NCBI GenBank assembly: GCA_030762935.1
Contig: CM060899.1
Location: forward strand, 58,144,501 to 58,208,500
Length of the DNA stretch: 64,000 bases
Reading direction: 5' to 3'
Origin: Hymenopus coronatus
Taxonomy: Eukaryota; Arthropoda; Insecta; Mantodea; Hymenopodidae
Both the position numbers and the translations under genes were made by a program. The notes under the pieces were generated by a model. The model did no database searches. It was not told where the DNA came from and saw only the letters and a program-made list of their open reading frames with translations. Shown here in pieces: positions 45,531-56,430 of the stretch; within the stretch, counting starts at the first letter, position 1; every line of letters begins with the position of its first letter.

Positions 45531-46465
45531 TTTTACTTTCTCTAACGCGTTTGTATAACGTACAAAGTGGATAGAGAAGGTACTGTATTTCACCTAAAAA
45601 TCGATACCGAGAAATACATGTTTTGAGAACACCTAAACCCAGAAAAAGTATTTTTGGAGGAATGTCCCTCTCTGTGTGTGTGTGCAGCATAGCTCAAAAA
45701 CAAATGTCGGTTAAATACCAAACTTGATATTTAAGTTTGGCATCTTACAAAGATGTTACGCGAAGATTTTCAAGAAAATCCCCCACCCCAAACTATCCTT
45801 TACATGGTATATTTTTCAAAAATTTTGATTTTTCAAAAAATGGCTCTAACTACTTGGATTAAAATCTGATATATTTAAGATTTTTACATGACAAATAAAA
45901 TGTATATCTTGAGTTTTCTGGGAATAGCCTCTGAAGACCTCTTCATTCTGGATGAGTTTTACCCAACTCGTAAACAACAGATTTCTGAACGTTGTCCATA
46001 AAATACCCCAGGCGATTAAATCAGAGGGTTGCTTGTCTTAATCGTACTTGGAGTAGCATCAGCTTTTACCCCAATACTGGGAATTGTTCATGAATGAAGA
46101 GAGAGACAAAAACTTACTACACAGGAATGTAGATCTTATGAAAACAAACAATTTATACCTCATAATTTTTTGTGTGGAGTTAACAATTTCCGAGTTATTC
46201 CTTGTTATTGGCTTCAATTTTAATACACTTCAAACTATACTCATAGGGTAATTTGTAAACTCCAGGTCATCCAAAGAAACGGATTTCAATCACATAGCAA
46301 CCAGCTTTAAAAGAGTTGACTATCGCTTTAGCCTAGTTCTTTTCCTTATTTCTCGTCTACTTACAAGGAAGTAAATAATAACATTTTTGCAAATGTTTTC
46401 TCGATTAGCATGAAGTAGATATGGGAATATGTTTTTAATAATTGTTACAGAAATGCAGAGAAGAT
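45531..46465 (-). repeat. R1 copy, minus, with internal ~120-bp insertion
   Basis: Full-length in outline from the terminal palindrome variant to gcagagaaga. An unrelated segment of about 120 bp lies near 45963-46085 (cgtaaacaacagatttctga to aatactgggaattgttcatg). Confidence 0.85.
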
Positions 46466-46580
46466 TTTTTTTTAATTCGGCGGGGGGGGGGGGACTTCGA
46501 TTGGTATGGAATTTATAGGTGGAATCAATACTTTCTATGCACGTGGTAGAGAATCGTATATCGCGTACTAAGAACAGTAA
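46466..46580 (+). repeat. R1 inverted terminal arm joined to the 5' end of the previous copy
   Basis: tttaattcggcggggggg, then tttataggtggaatcaatac and ctttctatgcacgtggtagag, the terminal ~100 bp in plus orientation. This is the same joint as at 50491 and 56191. Confidence 0.7.
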
Positions 46581-46730
46581 GTTATACTTATCAGGTCGAG
46601 AATTCACATTCGAGATCTGTTAAGTAACTTGCAGTTCATGGTTAACGAATTTATTTTTGAGATATTTGAAATAAAACTGTAAAAAGAATAATAATAAATC
46701 AAAATTGCTTTTCATTTTTTTTTCTTTTTT

Positions 46731-46952
46731 ACGTCCTTTAACCTGCTTGGTCATATCGGACGATGGATGAAATTGGTGAAATGATGCTCAAATGATCTCG
46801 GGGTCCATTGAGCTTAGAGTTACTCGACATTCGTCTTTTGAGAATAAGGGAAAACCCCGAAAAAAACCTTATTCGGGTAACTCACCCTAAGTGAGATTCG
46901 AACTCATGACCTGTTGAATATGGCACGCTACCACCACACTACCCAGGCGGGC
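46731..46952 (-). mobile_element. SINE-C, minus, full length
   Basis: T-run, then acgtcctttaacctgcttgg, atcggacgatggatgaaat, aagggaaaaccccg, and a tRNA-like head ending acccaggcggg. Closest in sequence to 12197-12414. Confidence 0.85.
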
Positions 46953-47616
46953 TAATATTTTATTGAACATTAAGAAAAAAAAATGAATTCTCGGTGTGAA
47001 CAAATGAAAGGCTATATCTAAATTATATGGACAAAGCCTTCTTATACATTCAAAGTTTGCAATGGATTCTTTACTTGAAGTAGCACATGTCTTGAGTGTT
47101 ACGTCATTTCCTAATTGTACTGTTCAAGCTCTTATTGTAACTACTTACAGAGCTTGTTGGCACGGCAATTAATAAATGAATTGTAAATTTAGCTTTATTT
47201 CCAAGTATGTGTTCAAAATGCTTAACTTACATATCAAGTATTTCAAAAAGCAATGATGACATTATTTGGGACATAAACATGATCGTTATAGCGTTTGCCT
47301 TGTTGAAGTTTTCAACTGAGATGCCCACCAAATTCATGTAGATGCAAAACAAACACAGCTGGGCAGCACAGACTGCCCTTGTCTGTGTACATTTCTCAGA
47401 GAAACACTGCCGCTTTCTCCATCTCTAGCCATATGCCTTAGCCAAGAATCTGCATGCAGATAACGGTCAGGTCTCAACTTTGGGGAACACACTCATATTT
47501 AAAACTAGGGAAACCGTTGAAGTAAATATCTGGGTAACTTACATTCAGCGTTTCCATGCCCGTTACCCGTAGGAGCAATTTTGCCCAGCCCGATTTTTTT
47601 TTTTTGTCTAAAATGC

Positions 47617-47620
<4 letters not shown>
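46953..47620. other. no recognised feature
   Basis: Nothing recognised. Confidence 0.4.

Positions 47621-47658
<38 letters not shown>
47621..47658. repeat. (CT)n microsatellite
   Basis: About 19 CT repeats just 5' of SINE-A. Confidence 0.95.
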
Positions 47659-47659
<1 letters not shown>

Positions 47660-47661
<2 letters not shown>

Positions 47662-47853
47662 CTTTACGGCCGCTTTTACTGCTTGTGGTACCGAAGCCGA
47701 TGACACTGATGATACATGGAATGAAGATGGAGCACCGTTGGAGTACGATGGCGTGGGAAACCGGAGAAAACCCGCCCCTGCACCGCTTTGTCCATCACAA
47801 ATCTCACACTCGGGCCGTCTAGGTGAGAGGCGAGTGGTCTAACGCGGCCCTAA
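47660..47853 (-). mobile_element. SINE-A, minus
   Basis: Tail ggccgcttttactgcttgtg, gaaaccggagaaaacccgcc (core reversed), head with ggccgtctaggtgagagg and agtggtctaacgcggcc. The head is shortened. Confidence 0.85.
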
Positions 47854-48008
47854 AATTGCTTGAAAAACTCTATAAAATTACTATAACTGTTAAAAGTTGT
47901 CTTAATTACAAAAATGATTTAAAATTGATTATTTACTGTAATAAGTTAGTGGACATAATACTATAAATTAATTTGTTAATGGGTAACGTCTGCTATACAG
48001 GTAGAAAA

Positions 48009-48770
48009 GTCTTATGTTCCTTTCTCTGCCTGTTCTGCAAGAAAACTATTCTTAAAAAATTAATATTCTTCTATCTAATTCATGCTAATCGAGAATAAAC
48101 ATTTCCAGAAATCGCCTTATTAATTAGTTCATTGTAAGCATAAGTAAAATTAGGTATTAAGTTAGGCTAAAAGATTGACATGAAAATTTGGTTTTCTTTG
48201 CATGGCCAGGAGTATTATAACAAAAGAAAACCGAATGATTACTTCCTGTTTGAGAAGAGTATAGGTATTTTAAAATTGAAACCAATAACAACGAATATGT
48301 CGGAATTGGTTGGTTGCATAACGAATGTATAGGACACAATTTGTGTTTTGACGAGATCTACGTTTCTCGTGAGGTAAGCTTCCGACGATCTCTTACGGTT
48401 TACAGTTATGCAAAATAATCCAGAAAAAACAGGACTTCAGGGTCTATTCCCAGGTAATTCAATATATAAATTTTATTTGTCATGTATATTCAGTATTATA
48501 CGTAAGTTTATTCAAAATCGTGAGATGTATTTTTGGAAAAAAATCAGGTTTCCAAAAAAGATTGTTAAGATGTTTTTTTTTTAAACTTTGCGGAAGCTGA
48601 AGTTAAATATATGTATAAAGTTTTGTACTTAACTCACATTTCGTTTTATGGGCATTTTTCTAAAATTTCCCTTTTTTTGGACCTCCCAAAAACATGTATT
48701 TCCGGTGTAATACGGTATCGAATTTTGGGTGGAGTGCAATATCTTCTCTACCTAAGAAGTAAAGAAATTA
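48009..48770 (+). repeat. R1 copy, plus, diverged
   Basis: tcttatgttcctttctctg start. The end palindrome is reduced to ttctctacctaagaagtaaa. Confidence 0.75.
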
Positions 48771-49062
48771 AAAAGTTAATATAAAAGTAATGAAATAATT
48801 AGAAAATCTAATTTAAATGTTTGAAGAATCTGAAAAGAAAATAAAAAAAATATTTTTGATGCAGTTTGTAGAAAATTTCCCATTAACGCTTTTGATTTTT
48901 CAGATTATACAAAATTTATTGTGAATGAAGAGAACTTCACAGCCCTAAGGATGTGAACAATAGCAATCTTGATAGATAATAATAGAGAAAACATTGTCAA
49001 CAGCTTATTAGATCTATATATTACATGCATCGTTTAACATATAATGATATTGCTTCGGTTTT

Positions 49063-49525
49063 TGCTTTCTCTCGCCCGTATGTATAATGTACACCCAAAA
49101 TTCCATATCTAGATTTTATCGGAAATGCATGTTTTCAGGCCCCCTGAATAAAAAAAATATAATCTGTTCCATTGACATAACTTTCTTTAGCAGTTCCAAA
49201 TACAAATGAGTATTCTTTTATCTACATCATGCTAATCGAGATAAATATTAGCATAATTGCTTCTTTTTAAGTAGAAGGGAAATAAAGGAATACATTAGTG
49301 ATAGTCAAATCCTTTAAAAGCACGTCACTATGTGAAACAATTGAGGTTCAGTTTGTTTGTATGGTCCCGTTTGAGAAAAGTATAGGTAAGCATTTTAAAG
49401 CTGAAACCAATAGCAGGTAATATATCAGAAACGACCAGTTCTACAAAAAGCGTATATGATATAAATTGTGGGTTTTTTACGAGATATAAATTTTTTGTAT
49501 GGTAAGTTTTTGTCATTCTGGGCCT
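49063..49525 (+). repeat. R1 with inverted terminal arm at left and 5' body
   Basis: 49063-49155 is the terminal arm in minus orientation (ctttctctcgcccgtatgta to ggccccctgaata). After an A-run, the 5' body follows in plus orientation (aatctgttccattgacataa to ggtaagtttttgtc) and stops at about 49525. Confidence 0.75.
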
Positions 49526-49665
49526 GTGAAGTATGTTGTCTTAAATATTAGAAGCAACCCTGGACAATAAGTACTAAAACATCCGAGTCATCATTCACTT
49601 TCATACAAACTTTGTTCCGATAAAGGCCGAATGGTATAGGAATACAATTTATACAACTGATTTTT

Positions 49666-50490
49666 GCTTGCTCTACGTGTGCTATGTACATAGTGTATAG
49701 AGAATGTATTACACTACACATAAAAATTCGATACCGAAATTTCAGCCGAAATATATGTTTTTGGGTTCCCTATATCCAAACAAAGTATTCTCAGAAAAAC
49801 GTCCGTGTGTGTGTGTGAACACGATAACTCAAAAACGAAAAGTCGGTAAAACACCAAACTTGGTATTTAAGTTTAGTATCTTCCAGGGATGCGACACGAA
49901 GATTTTGAGAACAATCCCCAAACCCCAAACTACCCTTTACATGGAACTTTTTTTCCAAAATTTTGATTTTCTCAAAAATGACTAACGATTTTGGTTAAAA
50001 TATCGTACATTAAAGATATTTACCTGACAAATAAAGTGTATATTTTTATTTTTCTGAGAATAGCCTCTGAAGACTATTATGGATGAATTTTACGAGTTTT
50101 GAATAACATCCAAACCGTAAGAGAAGGATAAAAATTGACCATACAAAAAATGTAGAGCACGTTAAAACACAAAATTTATGATTATTTTATCTTCGTTTTT
50201 AGAGATATTCCTTGTTCTTGGTTTCAGCTTTAAAAAACTTATACTTTTCTTATACAGGACTTTGTCAACTCCTGTCCATACAAAGAAACTTCAGTCACAT
50301 AGCAACCAGCTTTTGACTATCACTTTAACCTATAGTACTCCCTTATTTCGCTTCTACTTACAAGGAAGCAATTAATAAGACTATTTCTGCTATTTTTTCT
50401 CGATTAGCATGAAGTGAATAGAAGAATAAGCTTTTTAACAATAATTTGTTACAGAGATGTAGAGAAAGTGGTGAATGGAATACATCATAT
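49666..50490 (-). repeat. R1 copy, minus, complete
   Basis: Terminal palindrome (ctctacgtgtgctatgtaca) to tagagaaagtggtgaatgga. Confidence 0.9.
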
Positions 50491-50592
50491 TTTTTTATTC
50501 AGGTTCCTGAAAACCTCTATTTCAAAGGAAATCAGGATATCCAATTTTTGGGTGGAATACATATTTCCCCTACTTAGATATGCTAGTAGAAA
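50491..50592 (+). repeat. R1 inverted terminal arm joined to the previous copy
   Basis: ttttttattcaggttcctga, then aaaacctctatttcaaagg and tccaatttttgggtggaata. Same joint as at 46466 and 56191. Confidence 0.75.
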
Positions 50593-51130
50593 AAAACAGA
50601 CATATATTTTAAATTAATTTTCATAGTTTTTTTGTTTTTTTTTGTTTTAGAGATTTTTGGATTTTAATTATTATTTTGTCACATCTTTATCTTTGCATCT
50701 TTTAGTCGTTTTCTTATATTCACATTGGGTTACAATTAATTATGTTATTGATATTTTACATTAGGGTAACTTTTCAACATCTGAAATGCCGCTGTTTAAC
50801 TGAGAAATATGAGTAATTTTGCAATTCATTACTCACCTTCTTGGAAACATGTCATTAATTCACTATTGGAAAGGTTTGCTTGTGGGCGGAGGGGCGTCTG
50901 CATTCAGAGCAGTTATGAATTCATGTATCAAAATAGGGATGAACCAAGATAAATTTTCTTTTTAAATTAGTACAGTCAGGTTATATTGTGCTTGGCTGTG
51001 AAATCCTCTTCATTCGAAATGAATTTAATATACCTCATTGAAGAATTCATAAAGCTAATGCTACAGTTTTGCAAAGCCTGCTTAAAAACAATCTTAATTT
51101 TTTCTTCAGATTTAAAACACGAAAAATATA
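50593..51130. other. no recognised feature
   Basis: AT-rich, nothing recognised. Confidence 0.4.
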
Positions 51131-51244
51131 TTACTTTCGTTACACGTTCTATGTACACAGTACTTAGAGAATTTATTGTATTCCACCCAAAAATTAGATA
51201 TGCATATTTCACCGGAAATACGTTTTGAGACCCTCGGAATAATA

Positions 51245-51307
<63 letters not shown>

Positions 51308-51735
51308 ACAGCTTATTCTTCGCTATACTTCATGCTAATCGAGATGAACATTAGCATAAATGGTCTTATTTTAAGTAGAAGGGAAATAATGTAATATACC
51401 AAGCTAAAATACCAAGCTAAAGCTGTAGTCAAATCTTTTAAAAGCAGGTTCCCATTGGATGAAATCCGATTTTTGTATTGCCAGGAGTTGACAAATCCCC
51501 ATATGAGAAAATTTAGGGGTATTATAAAACTGAAACCAATAATAAGGAATACCTCAAAAATGATTATCTTCACGAAAGAAATGTATATAACATAAATTAT
51601 GTGTTTTAACGAGATCTACATGCTTTGTGTAGTAAGATTTTTACTAGTTATGCAAAATTCAGCAAGAAAAAGAAGTCTTCAAAGACTATTCCTAGAAAAT
51701 TTAGGATATACATTTTATTTGCATGTAAATATTTT
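51131..51735 (+). repeat. R1 with left inverted arm, (ATT)n and 5' body
   Basis: 51131-51240 is the terminal arm in minus orientation. An (ATT)n microsatellite fills 51241-51305. The plus R1 body (ttaaacagcttattcttcgc onward) runs to the tandem duplication at 51708. Confidence 0.75.
51241..51305. repeat. (ATT)n microsatellite
   Basis: About 21 repeats between the R1 arm and the R1 body. Confidence 0.95.
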
Positions 51736-51842
51736 AATACACGGCAGACTGCACGCCACTTACTCTCAGTATCAATACATTTTATTTGCATGTAAATATT
51801 TTAAATACACGGCAGACTGCACGCCACTTACTCTCAGTATCA
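51708..51842 (+). repeat. tandem duplication, 67-68 bp unit
   Basis: Units 51708-51774 and 51775-51842 differ by one inserted A. The unit holds atacattttatttgcatgta followed by non-R1 sequence acggcagactgcacgccact. Confidence 0.95.
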
Positions 51843-52029
51843 ACAGCAGCGGGCAGAAGGCGAACTACCAGTCATCCAAGAAGCTCTCAAAAATTCATCA
51901 CATTACAAAGTACTACTTAAATACATAAAAGTAACAAATATGCATAATGTAAATTGTTTGTAAATGGTACCGTTAAAACATGTTGACGCGATATGACTAC
52001 CTTTTAAGTTAAAGCGACATAAAATAAAT

Positions 52030-52635
52030 ATATTAAAAAATATATACGGCATTTTAATCAAAATCATTACAGCTATTTTTGAGAAAATAAAAACTTTCAA
52101 AAAGTTTTACATGTAAAGGGTAGTTTGAGGTGAAGAGATTTCCTCAAAATCTCCGTGGTGTAATGGCTACCATGCTAACTTCTTACACTCAAGGTCGCGG
52201 GTTCAAACCCAGCGGAGGACGATCGATTTTTTTGGGCGTAAAATCTTTAACATGGCTTCCTTTGGACGGGAAGTACAGCCGTTAGTCCCGTGTCGTAGAT
52301 TTACCGCACGTAAAAGAACCTCAAGCCTGATAAAAGAAGCCTCTGAGCAAAATGAAGCGGTCTTTCACGCCCAGTATAGAAAGGGGACGCTGAGAACCAC
52401 AGCAGTTAAAGAGCGCCCATAAACAAATCTCTATTTAATTTAATTTACCAAGTTCGATATTTTACCGACTTTTCTTTTTTGAGTTATAATTTTCAGACAC
52501 ACATACACACGGAGGTTTTGGTAAAAATGCTCTTTTTTGGATACGTGAATTTCCGGCGAAATCCGGGTATTTAATGTTTTTGTGTAGTGCTATACCTTCT
52601 CTGGCTACGTACTATGTACTATGTAGAAAAAGTTG
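52030..52635 (+). repeat. R1 3' part, plus, interrupted by SINE-B
   Basis: R1 from ttaaaaaatatatacggcat to gatttcctcaaaatct, then SINE-B, then ccaagttcgatattttaccg to the end region. The terminal palindrome is reduced (tggctacgtactatgtacta). Confidence 0.8.
52151..52424 (+). mobile_element. SINE-B, plus, full length
   Basis: Head tccgtggtgtaatggctacc, B box gggttcaaacccagcggagg, body intact. A possible short target duplication aaatct lies at 52147-52152 and 52425-52430. Confidence 0.9.
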
Positions 52636-52740
52636 TTTATGCAGAGGGCCCTAAAACGTGTATTTCCAGCAAAATATCGAATCCTTGGTATTGAATTGGG
52701 TGGAATACAATGCCTTCTCAACCTATGCACGAAACATTCC
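52636..52740 (+). repeat. R1 terminal piece, plus
   Basis: gagggccctaaaacgtgtat to ggaatacaatgccttctcaa, without the last part of the palindrome. Confidence 0.7.
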
Positions 52741-53161
52741 GGGGCCAGATTATAATAAAGGAAGACATGTTCATTGTACAGTTATGCATAGAAGCAGGAT
52801 TATGTAAAAGGAAATGAAAATTGAGTGCGCTGAGAAACAATAGGGGACTTATAACTCTAAAACGGATATGAAAAGACTTAAGAGGAACAGAAAAGAAGAG
52901 AGTATTCTTGTGCCTACCAGGAACAAAACAAGCGCTGCAATGTCAGTTTTACTCTTCAAGTTATTTCCGGAGTTGTTAACTCAGGAACATGTTTGTTAGC
53001 ATAACGTTTCTGTTAGTAATGTTTCTCCCTTTTCGACTGTAAATTATTACTGTTGGCAGAAAGCGATTGTTCTTGCATCGCATATCGTTACCGTTTCAAG
53101 TTTGGCTTGCTACAGTAGTGGCGTGTGTTGATGGCCTCTGGTATGGTACCCAACAATTAAA
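52741..53161. other. no recognised feature
   Basis: Nothing recognised. Confidence 0.4.
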
Positions 53162-53999
53162 TGAGGTGTTCCATTCACATGACTTTCTTAAAGCCCTGTA
53201 AAAATTATTGTTAAAAAGCTTATGCTTCTTTTTACTTCATGCTGATCGAGAAAAAATAGCAGAAATAGTCTTGCTTCCTTATAAGTAGAAGCAAAGGGAG
53301 TACCATAGGATAAAGTGATAGTCAAAAGCTGGTTGCTATGTGACTGAAGTTCCTTTGTTTGTATGGACAGGAGTTGACAATTCCTGTATGAGAAAATAAT
53401 GCTTTTTAAAGCTGAAACCAAAAACAAGGAATATCTAAAAAATGATGAACTCCACGAAAAAAAATGTATATTACATAAGTTATTTGTTTTAACGTGCTCT
53501 ACATTTTTGTGTGATAAGTTTCTGTCCATCTCTTACGGTTTAGCAGTTATGCAAAATTCCGTAAAATTCATCCAAAATAAAGTACTCTTTAGAGGTTATA
53601 TGTATTTTCTTGACATGTAAATATTTTAAATATTAATATTAACACCATTAATTAAAATCAATTTTAATTAAAATCGTTAGAGCCATTTTTGAGAAGATCA
53701 AAATTTTCAAAAAAGTTCCATGTAAAAGATAGATTAGGGTGGGGGGATTTTCTTGAAAATCTTCGTGTGACATCCTTGGATTATACCAAACTTAAATACC
53801 TAGTTTGGTACTTAACGCTCTTTTCGTTTTTGAGATATGCTGTCCACAGACACACACACGGACCTTTTTCCAAAAATCCTTTTTTTGTATTCAGGAGGAC
53901 CCCAAACATGTGTTTCCCGTGAAATCTCGGTATCGAAATGTTGGGTGGAACACAATACCTTCTCTGTACACTATGTACATAGCACATGTAGAGAAAGTA
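53162..53999 (+). repeat. R1 copy, plus, complete
   Basis: Complete unit, palindrome ctctgtacactatgtacata then gcacatgtagag. A (TTAAT)-rich patch lies at 53625-53670. Confidence 0.9.
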
Positions 54000-54003
54000 A
54001 AAA

Positions 54004-54808
54004 TTAGATGTGTTCCATTCACATGACTTGTTCTAGCTGTTATGCAAACAAGCTATTTTTACAAAAGGATTTTCTTCTTACTACAGTGCGATAAGGTCGT
54101 AGAAATGTGAAATTTGCTTTAATGATCTCAGTGGCTCAGGGAGAATCGGCAGAAATCGATCAAGGTCACCTGTTGACTATATTGATGATCTCGATGGAAA
54201 TTACGAGTATTTTCATGGTATTGTAGACAGTCTTAATTTGAGCCATAACAGCAACATGCAGTATTCACTTCGAGAGAGTGTGTTTTCATTGTGAAAACAT
54301 ATTGGAAGACAAATTCCTTGGTAACAACACAACGGGAATTTCGAAGAGAATTTAATGTATACGGAATGTTCTGACAAAGGTATACCCGTTAGTGAGAGTG
54401 TAAAACATAGACCACTATTGAGTGCTGAGACTATTACAAATATTTGGAAGAAGGCTAGTGAACCTTCCAAACAAATCGTTGCGACGATTGAGCCAGGAAT
54501 CAGGATATTCATATGGCACATATCAAAGAGCTGCGACTGTCTGAAATGCCATGAAAAGGCTCGTAATTTCCATTGAAATCATCAATAATCAACTAATGGC
54601 ATTAATCGATTGTTGTCATGATTGTTGTCGATTCTTCCTGAGCCACTGATATCATAAAGCAAATTGTGCTTTCAGAGAGAAATTATGGCCTATTAAAGTG
54701 GTTCAGGTTTATATGGATCGCACTGCACTTCATGCTAATTAACATAAACATTAGCAGAAAATAGTCTTATTTCTTAGATCCTAGTAAGTAGAAAAGACGC
54801 GGTTCGCA
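54004..54808 (+). repeat. R1 5' piece, plus, split by foldback element
   Basis: tagatgtgttccattcacat to ttttcttcttacta (54004-54083), then the element 54084-54725, then cttcatgctaattaacataa to gtaagtagaaaagac (54726-54808). It is a head-to-tail continuation of the previous unit. Confidence 0.85.
54084..54725. mobile_element. foldback/MITE-like element with long inverted arms
   Basis: Outer ends CAGTGCGAT (54084-54092) and ATCGCACTG (54717-54725). The left arm extends to about 54232 and the right arm from about 54535. Mirrored blocks: tcagtggctcagg with cctgagccactga; tggaaattacgag with ctcgtaatttcca; ttttcatgg with ccatgaaaa; gacagtc with gactgtc. The right arm is longer (extra ~40 bp near 54675-54715). 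The middle 54233-54534 holds a 73-codon plus frame (54355-54576) that extends into the right arm and has no recognised similarity. The superfamily is unassigned and no clear target duplication is visible. Confidence 0.75.
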
Positions 54809-54998
54809 GTGATATTTTCAGGGTAGGCAAATATCCGCTGTACGCAAATTTCAGATCTCAGAAACGCTTTGATTATCTTTACTTTTGAAGTACATCAATA
54901 TGTCAATCCTTCATGCTGACATAACGCTTCATGACGTCATTGTACCATGTCTCCTGTTTTGCCAGCGAATGAAGAAGTTAGCGTTCAACAGATGATAT

Positions 54999-55247
54999 GG
55001 GCCGCGCCGTGGCCGAGTGGTTAGACCACCGGACTCTCACCTAGACGGCCGGGGTTCGATCCCAAGCGACCGCATGTGAGATTTGTGGTGGACAAAGCGG
55101 CGCTGGGGCGGGTTTTCTCCGGGTACTCCGGTTTCCCCCGCCATCGCATTCCACCGGTGCTCCATCATCATTCATGTATCATCAGTGTCACCGCCTGCGG
55201 TGCCATTAGTAGTTAAAGCGGGCGTTAAACACTAGCAAAAAAAAAAA
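54999..55247 (+). mobile_element. SINE-A, plus, full length (reference copy)
   Basis: Head gggccgcgccgtggccgagt with A box TGGCCGAGTGGTTAGACCA and B box GGGTTCGATCCCAAG. Core TTCTCCGGGTACTCCGGTTT, then cattccaccggtgctcc and tail agcgggcgttaaacactagc plus A-run. Flanked by gttcaacagatg (54983-54994 and 55248-55259), a clean 12-bp target duplication. The intact duplication suggests a fairly recent insertion. The head resembles Ser/Leu-type tRNAs. Confidence 0.95.
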
Positions 55248-55294
55248 GTTCAACAGATGCCACCACTAAAGCTGTAACCCTGTCTCGTCCAATT

Positions 55295-55322
55295 GTGTGT
55301 GTGTGTGTGTGTGTGTGTGAGT
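55295..55322. repeat. (GT)n microsatellite
   Basis: About 12 GT repeats at the border of an R1 fragment. Confidence 0.9.
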
Positions 55323-55329
55323 GAATGTG

Positions 55330-55590
55330 GGGGTGTAGTAAGCTTTTGTCTATCTTTTTGTGGTAACCAACTAAAATATTTATACAAAATTCTTGTGTAA
55401 TGAAGAGAATTTCTAGATAAACGTTGTATTTGTCATATAAATATCTTTAATATACAATATTTTAATCAAAATCATTAGAGAATTTTTGAGAAAATCCAAA
55501 AATTTGACAAAATATTTTATATAAAATGTGGTTTTGTGATGGAATTTTATTGAAAATGCCCGTGTCATATCTTTGGAACATACTGAAGTT
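55330..55590 (+). repeat. R1 middle-to-3' piece, plus
   Basis: gtgtagtaagcttttgtcta to ggaacatactgaagttt. It meets a minus copy head-on. Confidence 0.75.
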
Positions 55591-56190
55591 TCACCTCAAA
55601 CTACCATTTACATGGAATTTTTTTCGAAAATTTTGATTTTCTCAAAAATGGCCCTAACGATTTATATTAAAATTTCCCATATTAAAAATATTTACCTGAT
55701 AAATAAAATGCTTATCTTGAATTTTCTGGGAATAGCCTCTGAAGACTACTTTATTCTGGATGAAATTTACGGAATTTTGCATAGCTGCTAAACCGTAAGA
55801 GATGGACAAAAACTTGTCACACAAAAAATTTAGAGCACGCTAAAACACACAATTTATGTTATATGCATTTTGTTCGTGGAGTTGATCGTTTTTGAGTTAT
55901 TCTTTGTTTTTGATTTCACTTTTAAAAACATACTTTTCTCATACAGGAATTTGTTAACTTCTCTCCATACAAACAAAGGAACTTCAGTGGCATAGCAACC
56001 AGCTTTTCACTATCACTTTAACCTATGGTACTCCCTTATTTCGCTTCTATTTACATGCAAGCAAGGAATAAGACTAGTTCTACTAATTTTTCTCGATTAG
56101 CATGAACTAAACAGGCCTAAATATTTTAATAATAATTTGTGGCAGCGATCTAGAGAAAGTCATGTGAATGGAACACATCAGATTTTTTAA
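55591..56190 (-). repeat. R1 5' two thirds, minus
   Basis: Starts at cacctcaaactaccatttac and ends at ggaacacatcagatttttt. Recent-looking sequence. Confidence 0.85.
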
Positions 56191-56291
56191 TTCGGGGAGT
56201 TTAAAACTGTGTTTTGGTGGAATTTCTGCATCGAATTGGGTGGAGGCAATGCTGGTTCTTAGTCCTAAACGTAGTAGAAAGAGTAATACAA
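56191..56291 (+). repeat. R1 inverted terminal arm joined to the previous copy
   Basis: taattcggggagtttaaaac to aaacgtagtagaaagagtaa. The mariner at 56292 follows directly. Confidence 0.7.
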
Positions 56292-56430
56292 GGGTCAGCT
56301 GATAGGTCCCGGGCCTCACACAGATATGGCGCCACTAGGCCAGTTAGACAAACTTTGTATAGTTTAACTCCAGACTAGCTTGTATCCATAGTTACAGGTC
56401 AATTAGCGTGTTTAGTTTTCGAATGAGAAC

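Noticed and set aside
54355..54576. Transposase gene in the foldback element
   Set aside because: The 73-codon frame shows no catalytic motif I recognise and runs into the right inverted arm; described only as an unknown frame.
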